Origin: Adiantum capillus-veneris
Taxonomy: Eukaryota > Streptophyta > Polypodiopsida > Polypodiales > Pteridaceae
Direction: 5' to 3'
Length of the DNA: 64,000 nt
NCBI GenBank assembly: GCA_014529385.2
Contig: CM043962.1
Span: forward strand, 49,010,098-49,074,097
In this document: in pieces, positions 31,706 to 44,067 of the stretch
How the letters are laid out: the number at the start of each line of letters is the position of its first letter
How positions within the stretch are numbered: the stretch's first letter is position 1
The notes under the pieces: model-generated
The model's input: the letters and a program-made list of their open reading frames with translations, nothing else
Database searches by the model: none
What the model was told of the DNA's origin: nothing
Translations under genes and position numbers: made by a program

Positions 31706-32139
31706 TGTAAGGATTCTAGTCGCTAATTCTTAATTAAGTACTTAAACTCATCATTAAGACTTAAGAAACTGAAACTGAACTCAGAACAAGACTTAGAAGA
31801 CTCTGTGTTTTATATTGATTGAAAGTGTGATACAAGGGTTCCTTTTATAGGAATTGAATAGTCATCAGTGAAGAGGCATGTCTCTTTGTGAAGAGACATG
31901 ACTTTAGGCGAAAAGACACATCCTTTCGGCGAAGAGCTGCAACCATTGGGTGAAGAGTCGCATCCGTAAGGTGAAGGGGTGTGACCAGTCGTCGAAGGAG
32001 TGTGGCTTTTGGCGAAGAGGTATGTCTTTTGGGCGAAGGGGTGTGACCATTCGAGAACAGGAGTCCTCCTGGGTTAGTCACACTTCGCATCTGCATCTGT
32101 AATGAATCGAGAAGAGTGTAACTAGTCACAATCGTGACA
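31706..32139 (-). repeat. Element E 5' LTR
   Basis: 434 bp, near-identical to 25175-25607, including the hairpin at 31877-31900. It is followed by the GATAT target duplication. Confidence 0.96.
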
Positions 32140-32144
32140 GATAT

Positions 32145-33600
32145 GCTCGCAGAGCTCTTGGCTATGATGTTTAATCGAGCCATGTATGAAGGCTTCCTTG
32201 AGACTTGGAGTATGTCCACGATTGTGTCTATTTTCAAGTCAGGAGATCCCATGATTCCCGGGAATTATCGCACCATCATGGTTGGTCACACATTAGCTAG
32301 GCTCTATGCATCCATTCTTGAACAAGAGTTGAGTAGATGGGCAGAGCGAGAGGGCATAAGAGCACCAGGGCAAGTAGGTTTCAAGAGAGGTTTCTCCACT
32401 CTTGACCAGATTCTGACACTCAGAGCTATTATTGAGGAGGGTAGACACCATGGCAAGAGGATCTATTGTAGCTTTGTGGATTTCTGCAAAGCTTTCGACA
32501 CAGTGCCGAGAGCCAGACTTATACGCAGATTACAGGACATGGGTGTGCCTACAGAGCTGATTTGGGGGATTCTGGCTCTATACAGGACAGTGATGGGGCG
32601 AGTACGCACCATTGAGGGAATGTCGGACATGGTCCTCTCCACTATTGCAGTAAAGCAGGGATGCCCCCTATCCCCGACTCTTTTTGGGATGTACGTGGAT
32701 GAATTTTCGGACTATGTAGAGCGTCAGGGGGACAGGGGGGACTCAGCTAGCAGGGACATGAGGATTCCGCCGTTACTATATGCTGATGATATTGTGCTGA
32801 TTTCTGACTCTCCAGAGGGGATGCAGCATCACTTGGATGCTCTACATACATTTGCTCGTGACAGTAGATTGTCTGTCAATCTGGGGAAAACCAAGGTTAT
32901 GGTGTTCAACACCACACCACAGTGGGTCAGGAGGTCGGCACCCACATTTATGTATGGCCAAGAGACTGTGGAGTACACAGATGCATATACTTATTTTGGG
33001 GTAGTCTTCGGTGGACCGGTGTTTTCACTAAGGAGAGCATCAGAGACTAGACTGACGAGAGCATATGCAGCTTTGGTAGGACTGGAGAGGATGTGTTCGC
33101 AGGTTCAGTTTCAGGAACCGCGAACAAAGCTTTGGCTTTTTGACACTCTAGTGACTCCAGCTATGCTCTATGGAGTTCAGGTATGGGGACCCTCAGTAGA
33201 CCACCATGGGAGATCCGGCAACACAGATGGATGGAGATGTATGGAGAGGCCTCTGGTCTCTATGATCGCTCAGATGATTCGGGCTAAGGCCTCAGTACCA
33301 CATGAGATTATCCGAGTCGAGCTAGCCGCCGCCCCCCCCCCTCGTGGTGGAGGCATTGACGAGATCAGTTTCCTTTATGCACGGTCTATGGGATCTCCCC
33401 AGGGACAGATACGCTCGGCTTGCCTTGGAGTCATATCGACAACTAGCTCTACAAGGCGATACAGCATGTTGGTATGGACAGATGACAGCATGGTTTCAAT
33501 TGCATGGTCTCAAGATGGATAGATTACCTCCGCTTCATACTCCCTGGATGCACCCTCCCTGTCTCTCCCACGGACAGAGATCACCAGACTCATACGTCAG
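32145..33600 (+). pseudogene. LINE reverse transcriptase, right of element E
   Basis: It continues the RT with TIVSIFKSGDPMIPGNYR, RAPGQVGFKRGFSTLDQI, GKRIYCSFVDFCKAFDTVPR, VKQGCPLSPTLFGMY and LLYADDIVLISDSP (YADD at about 32779-32790), then SVNLGKTKVMVFNT. These are the standard LINE RT blocks. The frame is open for about 460 codons to 33522; nearby frame changes occur near 33340 and 33600. Confidence 0.93.
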
Positions 33601-34266
33601 GATCTGATTCAACTAAATACCAGGAGCACATGGATACAGCCGACACAGGAGTTAGGCACGAAGATGGCCTTCTACAAAGAGCATCTTCTCCAACTCACGG
33701 AAGATGGCTTTGTGACTAGGCCTGCATACATGGACACACACTTATCTTATGGGATAAGATGCGCTATTGGACAGATACGCACATCCTCACATCAGCTCCA
33801 AATCGAGACTGGCCGATTTCGAGGGGTGCCGGCAGGAGCTAGGATATGTCATCTATGCAACTTAGAGCCAGAGACAGAGCTGCACTACACATGTGACTGC
33901 CCGGCATACAATGAAATACGCGGCCGCTTCCACTGCCTGTTCAGAGAAGGGTTAGGACCTTTTTCTAGAGTCATGAGATACAAGGATCAGAGGTGTCTCG
34001 AATTGTTCCTTCTAGAGTTGCGCAAACTCAGGGAGAGCTTGCTGAGAACATCAGAGGAAAGACAGTCTCAGAGACGAATCACAGATTTCTTTACACCAGC
34101 CAGAGGAGAGCCAACGCAGCAGTCATTACAGCAGATCTCAGAGCCTACTCATACTAGAGGTACACTGCTTGATCGAGCCACAGAGCTTGGCAGATCCAAA
34201 CATCCACGACCTCGGGGGGTCTCCCACTACCGACGAAGGCTGCAACAGAAGAGACAATCACTCTAG
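33601..34266 (+). pseudogene. LINE C-terminal domain with zinc knuckle
   Basis: 200 codons in the RT frame. ARICHLCNLEPETELHYTCD and CPAYNEIRGRF form a C-x2-C...H-x3-C type zinc-binding motif seen at the C-terminus of many LINE proteins. It is followed by a basic tail ending SHYRRRLQQKRQSL and a TAG stop. Confidence 0.85.
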
Positions 34267-34360
34267 CTCGACATGCAAGACGCCCAACTAGAGTACTGAC
34301 CATGGAGGAGGTCGATGAGATCCGACAGCGACCGAGGAGAGATTTTATCTGAACCCACAA

Positions 34361-34385
34361 CCCCCCCCCCCCCCCCCCCCCCCCC
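34361..34385 (+). repeat. Poly(C) run of 25 in the LINE 3' UTR
   Basis: Twenty-five consecutive C after GAACCCACAA, about 95 bp past the last stop. Long C homopolymers are rare in plant DNA; the exact length may be a sequencing artefact. Confidence 0.9.
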
Positions 34386-34529
34386 TATTTCCTTTCTCCT
34401 TAGCGTCTTAGTGTTAGTTCTTTGTAACTTTGTAATTTCCGTACTCAGACATGGTATTAGATTTACCAATTGTAACTTTTTGGTCTCATAGGTCATTTTG
34501 GCCTTTTGAAGACGTTAATATAACATTTC

Positions 34530-35504
<975 letters not shown>

Positions 35505-36475
35505 GTGGTCTAGCCTAAAGGACAACCTGGACGAAAGGGGCCTAAAAACACTCGGAGAGAATCTGAAGAAGTTTAACCAACTTATGGAACCTATCCGACT
35601 GGCCCAAGTTAGAGGGAACTAACTTATTACGTTGTACCAACTTATGGTACCCCGATCGAGGGGCCTAAACCCTTGTGAATAAAAGCAAGGGGCCCAATTT
35701 GCGTAAACAGATAATGATGTGGCAGGCTATACATACCTCCGCAAATTGTGCTAACAAGCTGACGCAGCATGCCGTACGGATAGCCCTTGGAGGGTGCTAG
35801 CTTTTGGACCTAGGATGCTTCTAGAACCTCAACTTTTCATGTAACTGCTTTTTGAGCCAGGCAGCCAAGGGCCTTTATAATTGTGCCAGGGTCTCCTCCT
35901 CTGACAAATTTTCTTGGGAGCACTGCGGAGAGAGAGGACCCTTGTACGTTGTAGTTGTTGAAGCATAATAATAAAGAAATACCGAGAGGGGACACTAATC
36001 TTTGGGGCCAGTACTTCTGCGCCCGGAATTTTGTCATGCTGTGTTGTCTCTCTCTCAGTTTTGTTCATTTATTTCAGTTTCTCTCACATGTGTTGCACTG
36101 TATCTTTTGCTTGGGGTGTCCAAGTCTATTATAGCGATATCAAAGCGCTCGGACGATTCTTCTTCTACAGAGAATCCAATCTCTTTACTTGCAGTACACA
36201 TGGTGGTCTACCCTACTATTAAACAAAGAAGCACTGACTAAATGGTTGCAATTCAAGAGAGTTTTCACCTCTTCGTGGCTCACTCAAGAATACAAACAAG
36301 ATGTGATCAATGCTTGGGATCATCTAAGGATGACCAATGATGACACATTGGATATTTATTGCCAGAGATTTTGGGATACTTTTCTACCAAATTCTTCCTT
36401 CAAGCAACAAGTTGAGCAGTTCTGCTATGGACTCCCCAAAGAGATGTTATATATCATGAGATAAAAGAATCTAAA
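35505..36475 (+). mobile_element. Element H: fragment of a plus-strand Ty3 element (LTR plus partial gag)
   Basis: 35505 to about 36110 resembles the reverse complement of the C LTR (CCAACTTATGG, GGGGCCTAAACCC, GATGTGGCAGGCT) and has the shared block with AATAAAGAAATACCGAGAGG at about 35970. A PBS-like GATATCAAAGCGC lies near 36138. The gag fragment at 36189-36464 reads WLQFKRVFTSSWLTQEYKQD and FWDTFLPNSSFKQQVEQFCY, close to the gag of element B. Internal deletions join leader to capsid. The rest of the element is missing. Confidence 0.75.
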
Positions 36476-36587
36476 TCTATAATGGACGCAAAATTAAGGA
36501 TTGATTTGCAAAAATTTTACCGGTCCCCACTTTTGGAAAAATAGCTATTGAGAAACAACTTCCCACCCTTACAAGTGTACCACCCAT

Positions 36588-37302
36588 TCATGCTTTCACG
36601 TCCTACAAACCAAGGACCACAAGTCATAGCAGCATGCATGGACAAAGTGGTTGTAAGACCTACCTATTGTATGGTTTTTCTACTATCCATATATCTAAAC
36701 ACACAAGTCGCGTAAATCAAGCAAAAGTCAGCAAGCCATGACAAAGCAATAGCTTTGTAATCAATCTTTCAATCAACCAGTTGTTCTCTACATGGAGGAT
36801 CATGACAACTACACAAATGCCCACATCTACAAGGCCACCTCTTGACTTGCTATGGATTTCCAAGTTGTCAAAACATGGTAGTAAAAAAACCCCACATCTT
36901 TGAGGTTCTGTCAGTCTCTCGCTTGACAACAAAAGGCAAAGATCAACATGCATTGCACAGAGAGCACGTTTTACAGGAGAGAAGAAAAGGAGATAGCTCA
37001 CCGGGACAGGGTTCGGTGGAGGGATTCTCCCCTGAGAAATTTGGTGGGCAACATCAGCGGTTGATTTCCAGTACAATCTGTGCAGGTGAGTAGCCAAACC
37101 CCCACCCAACGCAGCTCCCAAAGAGAAGCCTAGCAACCGCTCCTGCTATACACGCATACAAACAATTACCAGCAGCATAGCATGCTTCATTGAGCGTTGC
37201 AGTTTGTGTGTGGGTAAGTGTGCGGAAGAAAGCGCATGCGTAGGTATTGGGGTGCGTGGAAGAAAGCGAGGGGGCGCTCACCTGCATCAAGAGGGACGCC
37301 AT
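36588..37302 (-). CDS. Candidate genuine small host gene, three exons, 58 residues, function unknown
   Basis: Exon 1, 37302-37282, encodes MASLLMQ and ends CAG|GTGAGC. Exon 2, 37142-37002, follows TATAGCAG and is exactly 47 codons (ERLLGFSLGAALGGGLATHL..., ending IPPPNPVP) with donor CCG|GTGAGC. A possible exon 3, 36602-36588, follows TTTGTAG and reads DVKA then TGA. A TATAAATATT lies at 37341-37350, about 40 bp upstream of the ATG. The Gly/Ala-rich hydrophobic stretch with small-residue spacing suggests a single membrane span, perhaps in mitochondria or plastids. I do not recognise the family. Exon 3 is the weakest part. Confidence 0.55.
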
Positions 37303-37340
37303 TCTCTAAGAAACGCACGCTGCATCAAATTGCAGTTGAG

Positions 37341-37350
37341 AATATTTATA
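37341..37350 (-). promoter_or_regulatory. TATA-box candidate for the small gene
   Basis: The sense strand reads CAAATATAAATATTCTC. The start codon at 37302 is about 40 bp downstream, which would give a very short 5' UTR. Confidence 0.45.
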
Positions 37351-37359
37351 TTTGAGTAG

Positions 37360-38440
37360 AAAAGAAGCGAAGTAAGCAAGCGTGCCATGATTACTTTTGA
37401 GGGATACCAATTCTTGACCAATGGAAGGGAAGTAATGTAACTCTATTTTGTGTCAAAAATTGGCGCCTGTAAAAGTTCTCAATCCTCCAAACGTAGTAAA
37501 AATGAAAAAGTAGAAATCAACAGTCATCACTAGCAATAAAAATTTTACATACGGATATAGAAGATCATGATCATGCATTGCTCACACAAAAAAGAACCAT
37601 ACGTATGTATAATAGAGAGGTGGCATCATCTTCACTTAATTATTATAAATCGTAGCGACGTCCCATATACTTCTTTCCTCTTCCAATGTTGAAAGGTTAC
37701 GATATGCTACTCCTCCAATGTTGGAAGGGTTAGGTAATGTGCTTATCCTCGAGTATTTTGGATTTGCAATGCAATGGAAAGAATTCATTACCTTGAATTA
37801 TTCAAAAATAGTGGCACCATAATTGTCCGAGTTCAACATGGTAAGTCCCACGAGCACCCACAAGGGTGGATAAGGACCCTGCAATGCCTTTTAGGTCCAT
37901 GTGCTCTCGACTCCTACACATCACTATATCTCCTCCATATTTTGGCATGCACATCCCACAGGAATCTTAGACCTAATATGCATTTATGACCAAACAATCA
38001 AGCCATGATTAAGAAAAAAAATTAGCATAAAAGAGGGCAAAAGTATATCTTCTGCAACTGCTTTGATGAAGATTATGATGGCTTCGTTGGCTTTGAAATA
38101 GGGATAAAACACTAGTCGTCCAATTAGGATGCTCTCTGAGCGCTCATCTTCCTCGTGAAGAGTCATACTAGGATTTGCATACACAGTACGCTCACTCACA
38201 GACTTCAAAACTTGTTTTTTAAAATGACAAAAAGGTTTTTCATTAAGGTCAAAAAGTGGTATATATACCTTACAATTCTCAAACCCTAAAGTTCCAAGAT
38301 CAACCATCTACTCAATCTAACTATCAAAACTGGGATACAATCTGGAAACTTCTGTAAGTCCCAATATTTACAAGGTGAAAAATCAGGTTTTTCTCGATGA
38401 ATGAATAATTACAAAAATAATAATCTTCCGAGTAGTTAGT
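37360..38440. other. AT-rich DNA without recognised gene
   Basis: No conserved domain found. A minus-strand frame at 37984-38307 (108 codons, with ending FFLNHGLIVWS) has no recognisable motif, though its neighbourhood with the helicase remnant leaves open that it belongs to the same old element. Confidence 0.4.
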
Positions 38441-38455
38441 TGCCGTGGGGTGTGT

Positions 38456-39101
38456 CTAGCTTCTAACAACGAGTCCGTCTATAATGTTCAAGTTTCCAGC
38501 ACATAGTTCTACGACTAAGTTTGGTTTTAAGTGTAAGGTTTTTTGTAAGCCTCCACATTGTTTCAGATCTTTTGGAATCTTTATATATTTGTGGTAACTT
38601 TTGGATTTTTTGTCAGTGGCTTCAAATATATATGGTATCCCTAGTGTGACTTTAAATATGTACTTGTTATACATGTCTTTGCTTTTATTGTCGTAAAGCA
38701 TATTATGCAAGTACGTCGGTCTCTTGCTATATTTGTCAACAATGTTCTCATAGAATAAATCTTTACTGTCTGGATTCAATTGTTTGAGTGTTTCTTTTCT
38801 TTTCAAAATGAGTGAACGTTGGTCTGGATGATTTGTGTTGATGAAAGTAAATTCTCTAGTAGAACTGTGTAAAGGTGAAGACAAAACAATATAAGTAGCT
38901 TGTTGTGCACCCAATTTTTGCATATTCAAGATCATGTTTCCAATGCTTCAATGACACTAGGATGAGAGTGAAATAAACCTTTTGGCATCCACTGGCGCTT
39001 TTAAGGCCATATGTGATATGCTGCTCCCAACAATCCCTAAGCCAGAATCTCATAATGGATTGGTTTCCTTTGTCAATGGTTCTAATTGCAAATCTGCTCA
39101 A
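38456..39101 (-). pseudogene. Helitron-type (PIF1-like) helicase remnant
   Basis: The minus strand reads MRFWLRDCWEQHITYGL, then in another frame MQKLGAQQATYIVLSSPLHS, FTFINTNHPDQRSLILKRKE, LNPDSKDLFYENIVDKYSKR and LHLKPNLVVELCAGN with NIIDGLV. The order (QQATY.VLS.PL, then F.NT....R...LK....L..L.PDS.D....N...KY..RP) matches the region linking Rep and helicase domains of Helitrons. The L.LK...VEL..GN..I.DGLV motif matches the late PIF1-type helicase. Much of the helicase is missing between them. Confidence 0.55.
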
Positions 39102-39289
39102 TGTTGTTGCACGTTTGTATTTCTATGATAGCATCCAAAATATAGCCACTACCTCAACCTTCATACCTAGCCAACCTTGTGCTCGTGTCAAAAATCACAT
39201 TCAATCAAGCAAATACATCTTCCCCACCTATGCGTGTTATCCTAGCCTTTGATCATGAAGCATGCAAGCTCCACAAAGTAAACATGATC

Positions 39290-39720
39290 CATGATTATTG
39301 AATAGCTCAAAGTCATGTGCTTTATGCCCTTTTGAAGAGCTAGGTTTCTATTGTCTTGATCCCTCATGCTCAAGTCTAAGTTTTTACCATTTTCATCATC
39401 CTCTCTATGAGCCCTTTGATTACCATCCCTCTGGCTACAATCTCTTCCATATGCATCCTCTCTATCATGGTCTCTTTGTCTTTCATACCTTCTCTCATTT
39501 TGATCATGATCTCCATCTTCATGTCAATCATGTCTACCATGATCGCCATCATCATCTTTTCCCCCACATGTCTGCATTGTCCTGGCAAAGCAGTTATGAT
39601 GCTACAATCTCTACTATATTTATCATCTCTATCATGGTCTCTTCATCTTTCATACCTTCTCTCAAGTTGACTGCAATCTCCATCATTATTGATTGTCGCC
39701 TTCACTTCTTTACCATTTGA
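39290..39720 (-). pseudogene. RD/RE-dipeptide-rich pseudo-exon, internally duplicated
   Basis: One minus-strand frame reads DQNERRYERQRDHDREDAYG and RDCSQRDGNQRAHRED. A second, degraded copy upstream reads ERRYER, stop, RDHDRDDKYSRDCS. The pattern is that of an RD/RS-type low-complexity domain as in splicing-related proteins. The plus-strand frame is His/Tyr-rich only as a consequence. Stops show it is not functional. Confidence 0.45.
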
Positions 39721-39919
39721 AAACATTGTGACTCAGTTGTATGCGCTTCACAGGTTTGAAGTTGCTCCATTTTTCAAGATTGAGGGATCATTTGGGCTGT
39801 TTCTTTAAGGACAGGAAAAAGTAACCAACACATGTGAGGATGGCACGATAGCTACACCAATGCTAGGGTGAGAGAGGGGATCATGAGGCAACAATTTTAG
39901 CATCAAGCTTCCCCTCCTC

Positions 39920-39922
39920 TGT

Positions 39923-39987
<65 letters not shown>
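39920..39987. repeat. (GT)n microsatellite
   Basis: About 68 bp of TG dinucleotides with one TTT interruption near the start, 34 bp before the LTR of element I. Confidence 0.95.
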
Positions 39988-40020
39988 TCCTTGAGCGATT
40001 AAGACATGGCGAGTGAACGT

Positions 40021-41998
40021 TGTTGAGAAATTTACGGTCTTGCCAGGAAAGCACCGGGCTTTTGGCTGTGAGAGTTCGTGGGAGAACTCCAAAAACTATA
40101 TGAAGGAGTTAAACCATAGATGCCATGAAGTATAGGGTTTGGAAGGAAGTGCAATCAAAGAAGCTTCATTCTTTCTCTCTTGTACTCACACACACAAAGA
40201 AAGAACACAAAAGAGAATATCAAAACAACACAAAAATGAAAACATCAAGGCTATGGTCATAACGTATCATAGGTAATATGAAAGGGTTAATAGATGAGTT
40301 AATGGCGTTCAATCTTTTCCGACCAAACACGCTACGAATTGTTCTTTGGAATTGTAGTTTTGTGCTTACCATGATATATCTATTTTGTCTAGTGATTGGG
40401 ATTAATTGTGTGTACAAATCCTCTTGGTTCATAACAAAATAACTACACTTATGTCAAAAGAAAAGTTATAGTCTATAAGAGGTAGTATGATGGGATCCGG
40501 TGAAAGAAGTATTTCATTGAGCCTTTCTGAGCCAAAGAGAAACACTATACGTTGTTGAAAGTGTATTTTACGGCTAATCCATACGTTAATTCTAATAGAT
40601 CACACAGAGTGGAAGCGATAAAAATTCTCATCATGTGAATTATTCATCTAAGATAGTATGTGAGAAATGTAGATATGAGAGAAGTGAAGAGATGAGAAGT
40701 TTCCCTCCCAAGCCCTATTCTTGTCCGTAGGCAATAAGGATACTGCGCGGAGAGAGTACCTATAGCAAGGAGAACCTAGAATTTATAGAGAGAATGAATT
40801 TCTAAGAGTGAGGGAGATAGGTTTGGTTAAGGAGATGAGATTAGATATATATATATATATATGATTAGATATGGAAAAGAAATCAACAAAATATCAATGT
40901 AGAACACATCTTACTTGTCAAACCCTTCGGCACCATTTTTGATGGAGAGAGAAGAAGAGGGAAGAATTCAACTTTGATTGATACACCAAATCCAAGACCT
41001 TCTTCGATTGAAGTTGATCTTCCAAGGATAGCTTACAAAAATGGCTAGTCTTCCTCTATGAGAAAGCGTAGGCTTAAGCTTATGTTAATGGCTAAGTACA
41101 ATTAAGCATTACTACTCACTCCCTCATGAATTCCTCTCATCAATGGCTTGAATGCTTCAATGGTTTTCAAGGAAGAAGAGGTACCCTTTTATAGGTGAAG
41201 GGAACCCCCAAGGGTTTACACAAGAAGAGAAGAGACAGTGTGAACAAAAACTGGAAAGTTGGAAATGAGCTGTCCCTGCATGATGTGGGCAAACTGGGGT
41301 CCAGTATTTTGATCATATCTCCTCAACCGTGGCTCCAAATAAAAAAAGTAAAAATATGCGCAGAAAATTCAGCTCATTATCTATACTTTTTCCAATTCGG
41401 ATTGGAACCTTGTGTAAAAAATTCATCAAAATAGGGTACAATTTTGGCAGCAAAAGTCTTTTTGTGGTCCCCTTAGCCTAAACTTTTATTTGATTCCAAT
41501 GGACACCTCATGCCATATGAAAGCATGACATTGCTCCTTGACAAAGTTTTGTAATAATGCTTGCAATAATGCATTAAAATAGGGGTATCTTTGAGAATCA
41601 TAGAAGTTAGTGTCCCACTAGCATTTGATTCCTTCCTAGTAGCTATTTAAAAGAAATATAAGAAAAATATGAAAAATACATAGAATATATATATTGAAAT
41701 TTACCCTAGATATAGGATCTAGCTAGGGTGTAAGATGATAATGACATAGTAGAAATAAAGAATCAATGCTTTTTGCACCAAGTTAAAGAGTCGGAGCTAT
41801 TGACGCTTTTCCATAGTACTTTTTGGCAGTAAAGTAAGAATATATTACCCTTGAGATAAATAATAGGATGAGATAGAAAGCTTATTATTATACTTAAATA
41901 TGCATATGTACATATAGAAAATATAATTATGTATCTAAAAAGTTACAATATAACTTTTGTAGCATGCGTTCCCACTAAGTATGTGTCATAGCACGACA
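40021..41998 (-). repeat. Element I 3' LTR
   Basis: 1978 bp, TGTTGAGAAATTTACGG...GCACGACA on plus. Its first 450 bp align closely with 56651-57101. It includes an (AT)n stretch at about 40846-40862 and a low-GC end (41640-41990). No ORF of note. Confidence 0.88.
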
Positions 41999-42059
41999 TC
42001 CACCCCCTCTAAACCTGCACATCCTCCGGTATGTGCCACATTATCTCTTTGTAAGATTA

Positions 42060-42610
42060 ACCCTCTTGTATATCTTCCTTGCTTTCTTCTTCACTAGATG
42101 ATTCCAAAGCTTCATCTTCACTTGGATTTTGTTTTTCCTCCTCATCAACATCTTTTGGATCATTGTCTCCTCTTCTTTTAAACATTTTGATCATTTTCTC
42201 ACAATGGGAATCTTTACTTCTGTACCATCTAGTTCAGACAAGCTGTAAGTAGCATTTTCATGCACATGCTTTACAACATACGGTCCAAACCATCTTTTTG
42301 AGAACTTACACATGACTGTGTGCTAGTTATCAAGGCTGCTATCATAAACTAAAACCCAGTCACCTTTGTCAATTGCTTTGCTCCTGAGCCGATGCCGCTT
42401 ATCAAAGTAGTCTTTGTTTTTCAACCTTGCATTTTTGAGTCGTTCTTTTGCAGCCTCAATGTCTCGAGGTCTTCTCTCTAGTTGCCTTATACGTAATGCA
42501 AGGAGGTCTTCCCTGCTAAGCCCCTCTTGCCAAGGTAGTACATTCCATGTGGGAATTGTATCTTCAATCGGCATCACTGGCTTTAGACCATACATTAGCT
42601 CCGCGGACAT
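42060..42610 (-). pseudogene. Element I integrase C-terminal part
   Basis: 95 codons read SAELMYGLKPVMPIEDTIPT, RIRQLERRPRDIEAAKERLK and KAIDKGDWVLVYDSSLDN. A stop follows, then RWFGPYVVKHVHENATYSL and LDGTEVKIPI and an acidic tail. The GPY motif and the K-GDWVL motif are Ty3 integrase C-terminal signatures. Confidence 0.82.
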
Positions 42611-43250
42611 GTAGCCAATTACTCAGCTATGTGTTGTACGATCAGCCCATAAAGCATATGGTAACAATTTTGGCCACTCACCAACTCTTCCTTCGCAAGC
42701 CTTGGCCAAAGCTTTGATGATAGGAGGATGCCCTCTTTCACTCTTTCCATTGCCTTCAGGGTTGTAAGCTGTAGTAAGAGAAAGCTTGATTCCTAATCTA
42801 GAAAATAACTCCCTTGCTTCTTCGGCATCCAGTTCACCTCTGTCTGCAGTGATCTTTCCCACACAACCATAACGGCAAATCACCTCATCAAGAAGGAATT
42901 TGCACACAACTTCCATGGTTTTAGCTCTTAATGCTCTTCCTTCAACCTGATTAGTTAGGTCCTCTCGTGCAAGAACCAAGTATCTCATCTACCAGAGTCC
43001 TAAAGGCATTGTGACTAGATTCACAACCCATTTATAGTGCACGGCTAGTGGATATGTAGGGTGCAATCCATCACGATGTCGAACATTTGAATACATTTGA
43101 CAAGTTACACATGACTCTACAAATTGAGATACATCTTTGTACATACCCTTCCACCAGTATTTTTCTTTCAACTTGGAGAAGGTTGCCCACACACCCCTGT
43201 GTCCAGCCCATATACTCTCGTGAAACTCTTGCATGAGCTTTACTTGAGTC
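42611..43250 (-). pseudogene. Element I integrase zinc finger and core
   Basis: It starts with FHESIWAGHRGVWATFSKLK and VESCVTCQMYSN (H, H, C, C). It continues after an in-frame stop with the core GCVGKITADRGELDAEEA (second Asp), SLTTAYNPEGNGKSERGHPP (catalytic Glu) and LPYALWADRTTHS. All pieces share one frame, so only point nonsense mutations separate them. Confidence 0.85.
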
Positions 43251-43288
43251 TCTTTTTTACATATAACCCTTTGTGGTGTAGCACCCTT

Positions 43289-43790
43289 TTATTTAGGATA
43301 CTTCCACAAGTAGCCATCCCTCAAAAAGTAACCATATGCTTTCCTGCGTATCCTCTTGAATTCATGTTCAGACCAATCATCCTGTTTTGTTAGAGTACTC
43401 AAGTAGCTTCCAATAAGAAGCCAATCACCTTCATAAAGATCTTTCAAGAACAATTCAAGTGGATTAGTCATGCAGACATTGTTACCTTTGACATGAGAGA
43501 TGGAATAGAACTTTGTGACCACATCATCTCCCTCATCAATCATATGTGACTCATCTTCATACCTTGCCCTTGATAGCATATCTGCCACTGTATTGTCTTT
43601 ACCTGCAATGTGCTTAAACTCAGGGTTTAAGGACTTCATGTAGGCAATCCACCGCAACATAGCAATGTCTGGAGTTGAGCAACTTGTAATCATCCCAAGA
43701 AGTGGTAGACAATCTGTTTCTACAACCACACATGCACCAATTAGGTACTCTTTCCCATTTTTCAAGGTTGTAATCATACCCCATAACTCT
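43289..43790 (-). pseudogene. Element I RNase H end
   Basis: Reads LKNGKEYLIGACVVVETDCL, MITSCSTPDIAMLRWIAYMK, then HIAGKDNTVADMLSRARYED, the end of RNase H, and a linker of about 90 residues toward integrase. It is in the same frame as the integrase pieces. Confidence 0.82.
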
Positions 43791-44067
43791 CTCTTTATCT
43801 ATGGATAGTTTCTTTGGCGAGCACTTAGTACCTTTGCTCCAAATCTCACCACATACCTGTGTCCTTCGTCATCTTGCCCTATTGCCCATCCAATCCCTAT
43901 AGGACTGGTGTCTACTGTCACAATTACTGGCCTTTGACACTCATAGTCTACCTTTCTCAAAGTTGGTGCTGACTAGAGCAACTCCTTTAGTTTTTTCATG
44001 GATTTTACATGTGCTCATGTCCATTTAAACTTTTGATTCTTTCTAAGCAATTGATAAAGAGGATCAG
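43791..44067 (-). pseudogene. Element I RT/RNase H junction region
   Basis: Degraded reading between RT and RNase H. Recognisable phrases in the minus strand include TVDTSPIGIGWAIGQDDEGH and RYVVRFGAKVLSARQRNYP, the RNase H start with its catalytic Asp. Stops and a frame change relative to RT. Confidence 0.65.

Larger units (their letters stand above)
25175..32139 (-). mobile_element. Element E: young complete Ty3 LTR retrotransposon in the LINE RT
   Basis: LTRs 25175-25607 and 31706-32139 differ at only about ten positions by eye. TSD GATAT lies at 25170-25174 and 32140-32144. The PBS is a perfect TGGTATCAGAGC complement (31693-31704) and the PPT (GGGAGGGAA on sense) lies at about 25608-25617. 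Sense order is an upstream ORF, gag, pol (PR-RT-RNase H-IN) and a chromodomain-like tail. It is the most intact element in the window but has a gag nonsense codon and integrase breaks. Confidence 0.96.

Noticed and set aside
37984-38307. 108-codon minus-strand ORF as a gene
   Set aside because: No motif recognised and no support from splice or promoter signals; noted only as AT-rich unassigned DNA.
39298-39720. His/Tyr/Phe-rich plus-strand ORF of 140 codons
   Set aside because: It is the antisense reading of the RD/RE-rich minus-strand sequence, which better explains the pattern.
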